From Punica granatum (taxonomy: Eukaryota; Streptophyta; Magnoliopsida; Myrtales; Lythraceae): a DNA stretch of 64,000 bases. The stretch covers positions 18,770,001 through 18,834,000 of the forward strand of contig NC_045131.1 in assembly GCF_007655135.1 (NCBI RefSeq), written 5' to 3'. The notes below the pieces were generated by a model. The model had not been told where the DNA came from and made no database searches. It saw only the letters and a program-made list of their open reading frames with translations. Each line of letters starts with the position of its first letter. Positions within the stretch are counted from its first letter, which is position 1. Below are positions 11,095 through 22,613 of this stretch, one piece after another. Made by a program: the position numbers and the translations under genes.

Positions 11095-12114
11095 GCACTT
11101 GTATATTCTTTATTCCCCGGACTCCGTGCCCCTTTCGTTGTAAGACATTTCTATTTCCTTGGACGAGCTCCAATTCCCACAACCTGTCCGATCCAAGATT
11201 TCTTGAGAGAAAAAAATAAATTTTCCCGCTAGGTCGAAAACCTCTTCGAGGCGGCCTAGGCAAAAGCTAGGGAACGAGTGGCGCGACTTAAAATCCCGCA
11301 AAGGGGGGTCGTGGCAAAAGGAGAGCACAGATCACTTCCTCGCTAGGTCGAAAACCTCTCTGAGACGGCCTAGGCAAAGTTAGAGGACCCGAGGGGTACG
11401 ATCCCACCTAAACATGGGGAATCGTAGCAAAAGGTGAGCATTCATATGAGAGAAATTAAATAAAATACCCCGCTTGGCCGTCACGCATCCCGCAGCCTAG
11501 GCAAAAGTTAGGGGACAATGTCGGCTCGACCACGAAAGAAAAGCGACACTTTCCCTGTGAAGCTACACCGAGTAGTGGTTCGGCGCTCTCCGACGCAAGC
11601 AAACTCTCTTCGACTCTCCAGGCTCGAGACCCGTTTCGAAATGGGGGTCGAACCAGCGTATCCTTGACTTGGAGGATCCCATAAGATCCCTCCTTTTACC
11701 TTTACACACATATTCCACGGGCTATCCGTTTCAAAAAAGAGCCATTCTTCGATAGGGACACGACCACCCTACAACGGTCACCGATACCAAATCCCCGACA
11801 CATCTTTGCATAGATTCTTCTTACATGTATCCCGTCTCGTCGATTAAGCGCAACTGACATCCTTTGTAGGTTTTCCTGTCTCCGTGCACAGGTGTGATTG
11901 TGAATCCCAAGGGGCATCTCCTTCCTGACGAACACGCGATTGGCTTGGGCGACAGATTGGGGATTCGAACCGAGTGGAAGGCATAACAGAGAATCCTCTT
12001 GGCCCTAACTCAAGGAAAACACAGATAACAAGCCCAACTTGGAATGGGACAATCTGCCTCTGCCGACGTCCCCGACATACCAACTAGCATCCACCTCCAC
12101 CTCTACCTGCCCTT
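11095..12114 (+). other. 3' UTR of element A with degenerate direct repeats (11222-11530)
   Basis: The stretch has no coding domain. Three blocks at about 11222-11290, 11335-11400 and 11465-11520 share GGTCGAAAACCTC, GGCCTAGGCAAA and TAGGGGAC/TAGGGAACG-like pieces with a spacing of 110-130 bp, and a CGTGGCAAAAGG/CGTAGCAAAAGG piece between blocks. The remainder (11530-12114) shows nothing I recognise. Long untranslated 3' regions between INT and the LTR are normal for Tat. Confidence 0.6.
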
Positions 12115-13165
12115 ACACTCTGCGCACTTTATTGCTTTCCGGACTCCGCGTCCACTTTATTGCTTTCAGGACTTTGCGTCCCCGGACTTTGCATCCGGTT
12201 ATTGCTTTCCGGACTCCGCGTCCACTTTACTGCTTTCAGGACTTCGCGTCCCCGGACTTTGCGTCCGGTTACTGCTTTCCGGACTCTGCGTCCACTTTAT
12301 TGCTTTTAGGACTTCGCGTCCCCGAACTTTGCGTCCGGTTACTGCTTTCAGGACTTCGTGTCCCCGGACTTTGCGTCCGGTTACTGCTTTCCGGACTCCG
12401 CGTCCACTTTACTGCTTTCAGGACTTCGCGTCCCCGGACTTCGCGTCCGGTTATTGATTTCCGGACTCCGCGTCCACTTTACTGCTTTCAGGACTTCGCG
12501 TCCCCGGACTTTGCGTCCGGTTACTGCTTTCCGGATTCCGCGTCCACTTTATTGCTTTCAGGACTTCGCGTCCCCGGACTTTGCGTCCGGTTATTGCTTT
12601 CAGGACTTCGCGTCCCTGGACTTTGCGTCCGGTTACTGCTTTCTGGACTCCGCGTCCACTTTACTGCTTTCAGGACTTCGCGTCCTCGGACTTCACGTCC
12701 GGTTAGTGCTTTCCGGACTCCGCGTGCACTTTACTGCTTTCAGGACTTCGCGTCCCCGGACTTTGCGTCCGGTTACTGCTTTCCGGACTCCGCGTCCACT
12801 TTACTGCTTTCAAGACTTCGCGTCCCCGGACTTTGCGTCCGGTTACTGCTTTCCAGACTCCGCGTCCACTTTATTGCTTTCAAGACTTCGCCTCCCCAGA
12901 CTTTGCGTCCGGTTATTGCTTTCCGGACTCCGCGTCCACTTTACTGCTTTCAGGATTTCGCGTCCCCGGACTTTGTGTCCGGTTACTGCTTTCCGGACTC
13001 CGCGTCCACTTTACTGCTTTCAGGACTTCGCGTCCCCGGACTTTGCGTCCGGTTACTGCTTTCCGGACTCCGCGTCCACTTTACTGCTTTCTGGACTTCG
13101 CATCCACATTTACTGCTTTTCGGACTTCGCGTCCACGGACTTCTCATCCATTTTACTGCTTTTTG
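12115..13165 (+). repeat. 70-bp tandem array in the 3' UTR of element A (about 14 units)
   Basis: A 70-bp unit (for example starts at 12141, 12211, 12281) is built of three sub-blocks of about 28, 15 and 27 bp. Each begins with a GGAC-N5-GTCC inverted repeat (loops TCCGC, TTCGC, TTTGC). Some units have gained or lost sub-blocks (for example around 12351 and 12600). Because 70 is one more than a multiple of three, the same peptide appears in all three frames, giving long but meaningless ORFs. Tandem arrays in Tat 3' UTRs are known and can seed satellite DNA. Confidence 0.9.
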
Positions 13166-13333
13166 CGGGCTTTAGCCCTTCACCTACCACTTCACATTCC
13201 CCGAATTTCGCTCACGCTACTATCTCATGACAGGGGGGAGCTACCACGGAGAACGACGATAAAAGCGGCCGCCGGGACCAAAAAGGGTGCCTCTCATGGT
13301 CTTTGGCTACATCCTCTAACCGAGCATGCAACC

Positions 13334-13347
13334 AAAGAGGGGCAAGC
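13334..13347 (+). promoter_or_regulatory. Polypurine tract of element A
   Basis: AAAGAGGGGCAAGC lies directly before the LTR start TGTCAGCACC. This is the position and composition expected for the plus-strand primer. The 168 bases before it (13166-13333) show no other feature. Confidence 0.75.
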
Positions 13348-16300
13348 TGTCAGCACCCCATTTCGGTCCACCGGCTTCCCACACGAGGATTCCCGACCTA
13401 AGCCCGGGGCACTATTCATCGCCCGGCAATCAGGGGGCGAATAGGCAGGCACGGGGTCATGAACAACGGGAGAAGAGTTAGGTCACTGAGAAAACTGGAG
13501 GAAAGCCATCAGAAGAACGAATGAGCGAAGAACCCTGAAACAACGGGGCTGGCACTGTGGCACTATTCATTATCGAGTCACCGAAGCACCGAAAGGTACC
13601 CAATATGGGACTCCAAAAATCCCTTTCAGTGCCAAAGTGACCAACGACACTTCCGGGACATCCTGCTTAAGCCGGGACACCCCGATCCCTTATGGACGCC
13701 TTTTCTGACAGAGTTCCCGGGGGCCCGCTCCACTGACAAGCAGACGGCCCCCCAAAACGGGTCTACAAGCACCCAGGGACCACCAAGGTCGGGGAACAAG
13801 CTTCAGATGACCTTCCGAAACTCGACTTGGTTTCCCGAGGAACGTTTCAGTGGTCAGGAACGTCTCCCGGCGAGCCTTCGGGGCGCTCCCACGGAAAACA
13901 GAGATCACAACGATTCCTGAGCACAACAACGATCCCCGGGCACCTGAAGACATTCAGGGAACACTGAGAAAATCTCGGTCACAAGTCCCTAGGCTTCCCC
14001 GGGCTAACGGTCCTCGGCCGAGGGCGACGAGCCAACAATCCCCCACAGGGCATAAAAGCCACCGAAACGAATGTCAAGACGCACAAGGAGCAATCGGGGA
14101 CCGGGGGACACTAAACTCCGCTCCGGACGTCCAAACAGGGCAAGACCGACTCTCGAGGCGCCGGGCCGCCCGAACGTTCGTTCACACGACGCATGGCGAT
14201 ATTAGGCTCATTCAAATCCTCGTCATTCAAGCAATCCAAAACTTCCAATTAATTGGATATCGGAGGTCGAATGCGAGCTCAATCAAGTTTCAAGCATTTC
14301 CCGGCTTTTCTCTCAATCGAATGGGACCCACAGCTCAGCCAAGCCAAGCCATCAAGCCGTGGCTCAACCCCAAGCCACGGCTCAACCCTCGGCTCCGACA
14401 TGACAACCCCAAGCCGCGGCTAACTCCCTTGGCCGGCGGCTCACCCGGCGGCTCCAAGCCCCCCCATCCACAAATTTGAATTTTGCTCTTACACCCATCA
14501 CTTCCTCTTACACATCCATCACACCCATCACTCTCCTTTGCCTTCCCCTACACTCAACAAGACACATTCCCCATCTTAATCCCCCTTGGGATTTTCGGCA
14601 GCCCACATTAGGGCCTCAAACTGCACTTAGCCTCCCTTAATTATCCCATTAAGCTAGCCTATAAGTTCCCTTCCATCATTAACTCTAATCACTTCTTGAA
14701 TTCTCACTCTCTCTCAAGCCAACTTCTCTCTAGAATCCTCTCAACCTCCAGCCCCCACCCAAGCTCCGTCCAGCCCCCTTGCCAAGGCCGGAACCGGCCA
14801 AAATCGCCGGAAAACCACCCGGTATCTCGGTAACCACCCGACCCGACTTAAGCTAAAAATCACCAAACTCCCTAGCCTACATATTTCCCACCCCCTAAGT
14901 CCATTTCCGGGCTTAGATTTTCGATTTGAGGTCCCCAACACCCCGTTCCAGCCGTGAATACATTCGGGTCCCGAGACCCCTAGCCGCGCGCACCGGACTC
15001 CTCCCGACGTGCCATTTCCTCCCACGACTTCGGCGAGTCGTGCCATCACGTTCAAAGGGTTCCTCACAACCCTCCCCCTCCCCCGTGAAGAGGTGGTCAC
15101 TGTCCGAGGGCCAGTCAACCGTGCACAACCTTCGTTCTACCCGTCCCTCCTTTACAGGGTCCATTGATTTTGTTACCGAGTTTGTCTCACTATTTTCGGC
15201 TTGTTCAGGGTTTGGCACGTTCGGGACAGTCCACGAACATCTAGATCTGCCTCTTAGGAGTCCAACGAGCCCGACCTTGCGCCGTGCCGTGACCGGAGCT
15301 AGCGTGTCGACCCCGTTCTTCTCGAGCTACCGAGACTGTCATCTCTCAAGTCCTTCAAGCCGTGACACCCAAACCGAGTCTAGCGACTCCCTCGGCCACT
15401 TCCCCGACTCCTTTCCTCGTGCACGAGGCTAGGTAACGTCCCTCTACGACTTAGATGAGCTAGGATCCTTGGTTCTTTGCTTGTGTGAAATATTCGTATG
15501 TTTTAAAGGCCCGAATGTATGAAAGCTTACATTTTTCTTTGGATCCATGCAACCCCATGCATCGTAATGTTTCTTTACTTTCTCGACTACGTCCGAATGT
15601 TGCATGAACATGCATGCCGTAGGGGGAACGACCCATTTCGAGGTTGGAGAGCCCCTTGTGGTCCGTAAGGGTCACGTAACTCACGGCCATGCCTCTCGAA
15701 GGGACGGCCGAGAGTTCCATTGCCCCTCACGGACGTACGGGGAGCTCTTCCGCCCCGAAATACGTTGCTCCCCACATCTTATTGTCGTCTATTATGTTTA
15801 TGGCATGCATACACGATGGAAAGGCTCGGAATCTTGACATGAGAGACCCAAAGGGGTCGAGTGTGTCAAGGGAGACCCACGGCCATCCTCCTTGCAAGGG
15901 GGCCGAGAGGCCCCTTGATTCATCCGAAGCTTTGGAGCTCTTTGCTTCGTGATGCCGTGCGTTTCCCGCGGTTTATCTTCGGGTTTACCACTAAATGATT
16001 CGATGCCGTCTTCGTTGATCCTTTGAACGTGCTATTTTTGAGCGTCCCACATGATTATTTGTGTAGATCGGGACCGCATTGGTATTGGTTTAATAAAGCA
16101 TACGCTATATTCACGTGCATGTTGTGTGTTGTATGCAAAGGCTGGTTAGAATGGACACGGAAGCCCATCGGCACTCGAAGCGAGTCATGGAGCATTCGGC
16201 CATTTATCCTTAGAGATGGCCGAAAGCTTTGGGACCCCTTTTGAGTGAGGATGGGTTTCCATTGTCGCTTTAAAACGGGTCTTTGGAATTGTTCGTGGTT

Positions 16301-18363
16301 ATGTTATACCTTTAGTTGATGGATGAATCCGAATTTATGCCTTGGACGTGCTAGACCCGGAGTTTCCCGTTAAAACCGCAACCATAATGCGGAACGATGA
16401 TCACCGAAGAATCTCACAAATGGGATAAGCGGGACGTGTCATTCGGTTAATTAAATCACTCGGATTAAATAATTGGACAAATTAAATGTTAATTTGTAAA
16501 CGCATCGATGGTTCATGGAACGGCGGAAATGCCCTTTCCCATTAAAAGCCCACAATTTCAAAACATCAAGACGCGTAACACGAATAGAATCGACGTCTAG
16601 CGAATACTCGCGTGCTACGACTCGAGTCCGAGCCCGATTTGAGGCGGCTCAAGTCGAAACGCGCGAGTCCTCCTTAGACTCCTTCGTGTCACATGATCTT
16701 CAATTTACACACGAACATCACACGTTTTACTATCCAAGGGCATAATCGTCATTCCGTGATTCACCGATACCCTAGGCGTTAGGGGGTTGGAAACACCTTG
16801 ATTTACGAATGGAAAAGGGCGACCCGTTCGGGTGCAAGTTTCATTCGCGTGGCCTATTTCGTTCATTTTCGGTGTTTCTTTCTTCCTGCTGTAGATTCGG
16901 TGGGGAGCATTTTATTTCAGCTACAAAACACAAGAAACCGGATTAATCATACATTTGGCCTAATCAAACACTAGATAAGGGATGAGCGGAATGATAGATT
17001 CCAATCTAGAGTCAAAACACGAGTTTGGCTAATTCGGTGAAACCGCAGTGACACTTAACTGAATAAGAGTCATAAAACAAACATACACATGTAATTGGCT
17101 TAGAACCCTATTCTAATCCACCATCTATATTTGCCTAGGTTAGATACATTGTTTGCTAACCAACCCCGGTTAATAACTGATTAAATCACGTACATTCGGC
17201 CTATTACACAACTTGTCTGTATTCACCGATACTTATCAGTTGTTGTCTGTATTTCATCGGTTTTATCAGTTTTCTTCTGTTTTATTCTTGCTTTTGCTGA
17301 TTTGTCGAGATTCGGGCCCGAGCCCATAGGTTACGTGTTACATGGGGTCTAATGCCCCAAATCACCGAACACGAGGTCCAACGCCTCCTAATCCACCGAG
17401 CGCGTGCAACCCGAGTGCGGAATGGGATCTAGCCTCGATTCACCGTCACACTCCGAATGCGGCCTATGTGGAAGGCAAATTTGGATTGGGCGCGTGAAAC
17501 GGGTTTAGATATCACCCGGGAACTCGATCGGTCCATCGAATACAACGGGAACCAACCGGTTCTCCTGCAAACTGTTGGATCGATCGGACCCGACCCCCGG
17601 CTCTTTGAGCCCGCGTTGCCTTAATTTGCTTATCGGTCGTTCAAAATACACGGTGAGTCGGAGTGGAATATTGGCCCAATGCAAACCGATCGGGATCCAT
17701 TTACTCATTCAGTTGTACTTTGTAATTGTTCGAGAGAACATTGTGAGAATCCTATTTGTATGTTCATTCATCTACTTGTAAGGATCCCCGATTGGTGAGC
17801 GAGAGGTCCGAGTGCCGGATCGGTTAAGTTGATCTATTGCCACCAAAGGGTAAGTAAGCTCGGATACTCGTGGTTTCGGTTCACGCAGGGATTCGACCAT
17901 CGCGGTTCGATGAACTGTAACGATAAGATAGTGAACCGACTCCTCGATGCACAAGCCTACTCATCTTTCGGACTCTTGGCCCAACTTGATCAATTCATCG
18001 AATTTACGGTGTCAAAACGAGTGAGTCAAGTGCAACTTTAAATCACGCGGTAAATAAACGAAACGGCAAGCCTAGCAAGCTAGAGTACCGAAAGGGCGTG
18101 CGGGATATAGGCCCGCATGTAATAGAACCCCCGAATTCGGAATTTCCGGTTCCGTACGACCATTGCCTTAGCATTTAGGTGTACCCCGTACCCCTAGACC
18201 CGGGTGACTTGCCGGCCCTTGACCTTCGGGTCGTAAAATGGCAAGTGGCGACTCCTTCTCACGTGCGTTCGTCGCGAGTCCCCGGGAAGGTGGACACTCC
18301 CAAGCCGCGTTTGCTTAGGCGCGCGCATGCGTGCCCCGACGAGATTAAATTCGGGTGCGCACA
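13348..18363 (+). repeat. 3' LTR of element A (5.0 kb)
   Basis: The LTR starts TGTCAGCACCCC right after the polypurine tract and ends GCGCACA, inside a minus-strand gag. At 5016 bp it is in the range of the longest plant LTRs. It holds a TATA-like box (14660-14666), a donor-like site (15424-15437), short repeats near 17345 and the conserved hairpin (18100-18116). No domain is recognisable in any of its ORFs. GGGTC at 18364-18368 should be the right copy of its target duplication; the left copy lies outside the window. Confidence 0.9.
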
Positions 18364-19213
18364 GGGTCGAGCATCACCCGCTTGTAGGGCTCGTATCGTC
18401 TCTTCCATTCGCTTCAGCCTACGTTCCTGTTCGGCATCGGCCTCGGGGAAAAAATGCGTCGATGAGGCGAATTGGGCCGCATGAGTCGGCGTGCCTGGTT
18501 CGTAGAAGGTGGTGTTTATAGGGTGCGGTGCCTGGTAAGAGAGGACGACATGGGGTTGTAGAGACGGGTATGGAGGAAGCTCCGTGGCTTGAAAATGAGT
18601 TGGAACGGGCGCACTGGGCGCCGAGAAAACCATCTATGGAGGTGCCGTGTAGGCCGTCGCTGGGACCGGTATAGAGATAGGAGGAAGCGTGGGCAAGACC
18701 TGCTCTGAGGACAGGAACATCGCCGGTGGGAGAGGGACGGCCTGGGGGCCGGTGGTAACGGATATGAGCTGGTGAAAGGGTGAGCTACGGACGTATGCAG
18801 TGTTGGTGGCACGGGCACCTCCATGTTCTGCGGGGCCTGAGTCGGTGGGACCCAAGGAGTCGGGTCGGCTGTTGGTCCTTGTCCCGGCGGGGGCATGGAG
18901 CTCAAGGATGCGCGGTTTGGTCCCCTGAGTAGGGCAACCAGCTTCGCCATGTTGGTGGCCATTTGGTTGACCGTGCCCTCAAGTGCCGCGATGAGGGCTT
19001 GGTCGTCGGAGGCAGAGGACGTCTGTGAGGCCCGTGCAAGGGGTGCTCCTAAAGACGTCGGGGGCTGGAGATGCGTAGGAGGGGCGCCCGAGTACGCCGG
19101 GAGCATGCCTGCAGGAGTAGGAGGCGGCTGAGCGTGCGTTGGAGGTGGTTAAGAAAGGGCCGGAGCCGGCGGGTTGACTTCCTCGGAGATGTCAACTCGA
19201 TCTTCTTCCGCCA
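18364..19213 (-). pseudogene. gag: N-terminal gag fragment of a second Tat element (C), split by element A
   Basis: Reading leftwards from an ATG at 19213, the product starts with an acidic M-A-E-E-D stretch. It continues as a proline-rich N-terminus and ends in an R-R-L-K-R-M-E-E-T-I-R helix of the kind found just before the capsid region of Tat Gags. It is cut at 18364 where the LTR of A begins. A stop (TAA, about 19150), a frameshift near 18790 and a stop near 18634 damage it. The rest of this gag should lie left of A, outside the window. Its orientation is opposite to A. Confidence 0.72.
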
Positions 19214-19544
19214 TTCTGAGACATTGACAAGTCGGATAATGGTGCGACGCTAGTTGTGATCACCTAAATTCCAAGAATGTGTAAGAGCAAACATCGACAT
19301 CTCGGACGATAAGTAAGTAGGATGGTAAGATGTATGAGATGCATGAGTTTTCAAAACACTAATGTCATTACATTGATTAGATTGAAGTTCCATAGTTTTA
19401 CAAAATAGAACGTACGAAAGAAAAGGAACATAAACGTAAAGCCGACATCCCTTTACGCTCGGTGGCCGGTTCAGAGCGGCGCAGGTCCGAGCGAGGGAAA
19501 AAAATGGGTGTGTCCGCTAATCCTAGGGGTGGGCCATCTCGCTC
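19214..19544 (-). other. 5' leader of Tat element C, truncated
   Basis: This is non-coding sequence upstream of the gag start. It contains no LTR boundary and no PBS that I can recognise. It ends abruptly at 19544/19545 against a Tekay gag fragment, with no TG/CA terminus and no visible target duplication, so the join looks like a deletion or rearrangement. Confidence 0.5.
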
Positions 19545-20047
19545 GCCCTTACCAATGTCGGGGCAAAGCGTGACAACTTGGTGAATTTTACTTCATATTC
19601 AGCTACGCTAAGGTCCCCTTGCTTCAAATTCAAAAATTCCCGCTCCTTGGCGCGCCGAAACGAGGCTGGAAAGTACTTGTTATAAAATGCTTGTGTAAAC
19701 TCAGCCCAAGTGATAACGTGTGAAGAGTTTGTGTCCAGTCGTCTCTGAGTAGCCTCCCACCAGTACTGAGCATCCCCCTCTAGCATGAATGTTGCAAGTG
19801 CCACACGTTGGGTGTCTGAAACCTCCATGATTGGGAAAATCCTCTCCATTCCAGCTATCCAATTCTCAGCTTCTATCGGATCAGCACTTCCCTAAAAACT
19901 AGATGGACCATATTTCCTAAACCTTTCATACGGTGTCAATTGTTGCTCCATGTGAGATGTGGATGCACTCGGTTGTGTTGCTTGTCTCCGGAAGAAAGCC
20001 GTTTGTTGCTCAATTAGCTGCGCTTGCTGCTCAACTAAACGAGTCAT
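19545..20047 (-). pseudogene. gag: Tekay gag, N-terminal fragment (copy 1)
   Basis: The fragment starts at the ATG at 20047, in frame with the Y-W-W-E capsid region, and is cut at 19545 just after the A-P-T-L-V segment. It carries the same TAG (19892-19894) as the complete gag-pol copy and looks essentially identical to it base for base. A third gag copy (31313-32621) lacks this TAG. This makes copy 1 a recent segmental duplicate of the gag at 29287-29780. Confidence 0.88.
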
Positions 20048-20364
20048 GGCTGTGAATGTCTGGTGGATCTTGATCCCTAGGAGCTGCAGCAGCTTCTTGA
20101 GGAGCTTGAGACACTTGCTCCTCTGTCATCGGCTCAAGTGTACTCAGATCAGCTAAATTCTAGGCTGTACGGTATCTACGTCGACCCCACCTTGCACGTT
20201 TGGGTCCCATTGCAAATTTTCCTAAACATAACACAAGTTAACCAAGCATTTAACAACACAATGATAAGATATATCCCGTCTTGGGGCCGCAACTAATCAA
20301 AAAGAACGGGGATCAGGCACACTAAGTCTACAGAATCCTATAACCTAGGCTCTGATACCAAAAA
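20048..20364 (-). other. Leader and primer-binding site of Tekay copy 1
   Basis: The PBS is 20348-20360 (minus strand TGGTATCAGAGCC), complementary to the 3' end of initiator Met-tRNA. It lies four bases inside the LTR end at 20365. The rest is untranslated leader; an upstream ATG at about 20210 opens a short frame that does not join gag. Confidence 0.8.
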
Positions 20365-21258
20365 TGTCACGACCCGAAACTTATAGCAGAGTTTCCCCTC
20401 TATTCCTTAATATCCATTGTCATATGCGCAACTCATATGTGTATAATCTGTTTTCCTCACTCCCAACACATTGAACCAACCCAGCAAGCTCTATATAAAC
20501 ATATAACCACCTAACTAATTCAAATATATGCATAAAACTCTCAAAGATTACTCAGTTGCAACCATCTTGTAACACAGACTGAACGAAAAGCTTTCATATA
20601 TATATATATATATAGCATACTTCTACAACACATCCAACCTTTAAACTAACTCGGCATGCTCTACATGAATATATAATGAGTCTAACGGATTCTAATCTAC
20701 ATATATGCTCTCCATAATGTGTTCAGCTACAACCATACCACTAAACCAACTAACAAAAGTTTCAGGTCGTAACAGGATTGTAACATTTACGAACAGTTAC
20801 TACCTATACTATGGGTGGGCCTACTTGCCAAAATCCTTTGCGCTGATCCCCGTTATCCAAAGTCCTCCTGTGCGGCTAGTCTAGCTCCTAGCTCATCTGG
20901 AAAATTGTATGCAGGGGGTGAGCTGCAACTCAGTGAGTACTATATTCCAAGGTAAAATGAGCTAATATGTTACATCACAATTCACGACAATCAATCATAC
21001 ATATATATATATATATACATACATATTTCACCGTGATATAGCATCCAATACCAAGATCATCCTATCACACAACTCATAGGGCAACCAAATCCAAACAACA
21101 GTAATATAGCCATAGGGTTGCATTTCCTCGCAACAGAGTTATGACGGTACCGTAACCCCGCACATCTCACTCACACAATTCTCAACTTCCAATACCCACA
21201 TCTCATCAGCGGGGGTCGCCCATTAACCTCTGGCGGTAAGAGTTGACCTTCATTTATA

Positions 21259-21513
21259 TTCCGCCGGTCCAACGGCCGATCAGGCCCTTGTTTATATTCC
21301 GCCGGGTCCAGCGGCCGATCAGGCCCCTATTTGTATTCCGCCGGGTCCATCGGCCGATCATGTCCCTATTTGAATTCCGCCAGGTCCAGCGGCCGATCAT
21401 GTCCCTATTTGTATTCCGCCGGGTCCAGCGGCCGATCAAGTCCCTATTTATATTCCGCCGGGTTCGGCGGCCGATCAGGCCCCTTTTATAATCCGCCGGG
21501 TCCAGCGATCCCA
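21259..21513 (-). repeat. 39-bp tandem repeats in Tekay LTR1 (7 units)
   Basis: Units start near 21261, 21299, 21338, 21377, 21416, 21455 and 21493. Each has CCGCCGGGTCCAGCGG, which can fold as CCGC/GCGG, followed by CCGATCAGG and a T-rich spacer. The 39-bp period is a multiple of three, so several frames stay open without coding for anything. The same array occurs in LTR2, LTR3 and, inverted, at 45642-45815. Confidence 0.9.
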
Positions 21514-22045
21514 TGGCTATAGTCCAACCATCACAAGCATACTAAGCATACACATCAACTATGTTCCGCAATCATTCAGCCACCATCACCTCTATAACCA
21601 TACATATATATATATATATATATATTTATTATCATTTTACGATGGAAGAAAGGGCTCACAAATACCCCTGAAATGACCACTTAACGAGTCGAGCCTTCCG
21701 GAGGTATGGTCTCAGTCTCCCCAGCCCCTATTCAGTTCAAGCACAAAGATTAGATAATATACTAAATAAGATTGAAAATATGCATCAATTAAATCACCGT
21801 GTTGCTTCATCGATATAGCTATAATGTAAGACGTTTATAATTAACAATGCTCCTTCTCTATCTCTTTTGATTTCTACCTAACTCTTTAAATAGGGAACGA
21901 TGCAAAATGATATGCACATGTATTCCTCAATTTACGCCAACTTAGGGTACGTTGCAATTTATATCACATGGATGACTAATTTGATCAGCCCAATTTAAGA
22001 AGAGTGCAAGGAATTCTAAGTACTTCTTTGGTTCCAAAGTACAAA

Positions 22046-22613
22046 TGATGTGCTTCAGATTGCAGCCCAACATGCAATCGAATTTTCGGGTCCAAATGCG
22101 TATTCTAGAAGACTCCAGAATAAGAATTTAGCTTGATTAGATATTAAGTTTCCTATATTGCTATAATATAGTTTCCTTTAATTAGATATTATTTCCTATA
22201 TTAGCTTGAGTCAGCAATCTTAAGTTTCCTATTTCAGATTATTGCATTACTCTATTTTAGGAAAGTAATCTAGAGGATATCAGATATCAATTTCCTATAT
22301 TATTAGGTGTCAGTTTCCTATTCTAGAGTCAATGGAGGTGTATTCTCTCTATATAAATATGCACCTTATTGTAAGAGAAGAACACAGACTTTGATGAATA
22401 TTTGAATGAAATTGCCTAGAGCGTTTCCTCTATTTTCTTATCTAAACAAGTCCTTTGTTTAGTGGCGAAAACCCCGATTCTTATCGTTCATCCTTGAGCG
22501 TGGCGAATCAACCCGACTTTTCTTACTCGTGGCGAGTCATCTTATCGAGTGAGTTTTGTTGGTTCTACCCTCCACCCTTCTTTCTTACCCAGTTTTGGGT
22601 CGTGAGCCTATCA
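22046..22613 (+). repeat. Left LTR of the gag-only element (plus orientation)
   Basis: The LTR starts TGATGTGCTTCAG and ends GAGCCTATCA. It is a reverse-complement match of 23699-24263 over its whole length with few differences. A TATA box (CTATATAAAT, about 22349-22358) points rightwards into the element, antisense to gag. Confidence 0.88.
22349..22358 (+). promoter_or_regulatory. TATA box of the left inverted LTR
   Basis: CTATATAAAT lies upstream of the inferred R/U5 part of the LTR. The right LTR has the same box on the minus strand at about 23951-23960, so the two promoters converge on the internal region. Confidence 0.6.

Larger units (their letters stand above)
1..18363 (+). mobile_element. 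Element A: Tat-lineage (Ogre/Retand type) Ty3/gypsy retrotransposon, 5' end outside window
   Basis: The domain order on the plus strand is gag, PR, probable intron, RT, Ty3-type RNase H, a second (archaeal-type) RNase H, INT, long 3' UTR and a 5-kb 3' LTR. A second RNase H between the Ty3 RNase H and INT, very long LTRs, and a 3' UTR with tandem repeats are established hallmarks of the Tat lineage. The 5' LTR and start of gag lie upstream of the window. The internal region is interrupted by a solo LTR (3550-8387 plus one copy of its target duplication). Several stops and frameshifts make this copy non-autonomous. The right end (18363) falls inside a minus-strand gag of another Tat element, so A is younger than that element. 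Confidence 0.93.

Noticed and set aside
12115..13165. CRISPR-like regular repeats
   Set aside because: Units are contiguous with no unique spacers, in plant retrotransposon sequence.
12039..13444. Four long overlapping plus-strand ORFs (137-378 aa) in all three frames
   Set aside because: They are translations of the 70-bp tandem array. The same peptide recurs in each frame because the period is not a multiple of three, and there is no domain.
13850..14479. 209-aa plus-strand ORF in the 3' LTR of A
   Set aside because: Composition follows the local GC-rich sequence, there is no domain and no counterpart in solo LTR B.
18179..19253. Plus-strand ORFs of 60-101 aa opposite the Tat gag fragment
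   Set aside because: They are shadows of the minus-strand gag or LTR end, without recognisable domains.
21243..21522. Repetitive ORFs on both strands here and at 30976-31208, 33776-34092 and 45639-45874
   Set aside because: The 39-bp LTR repeats keep frames open on both strands. The peptides are repeat artefacts.
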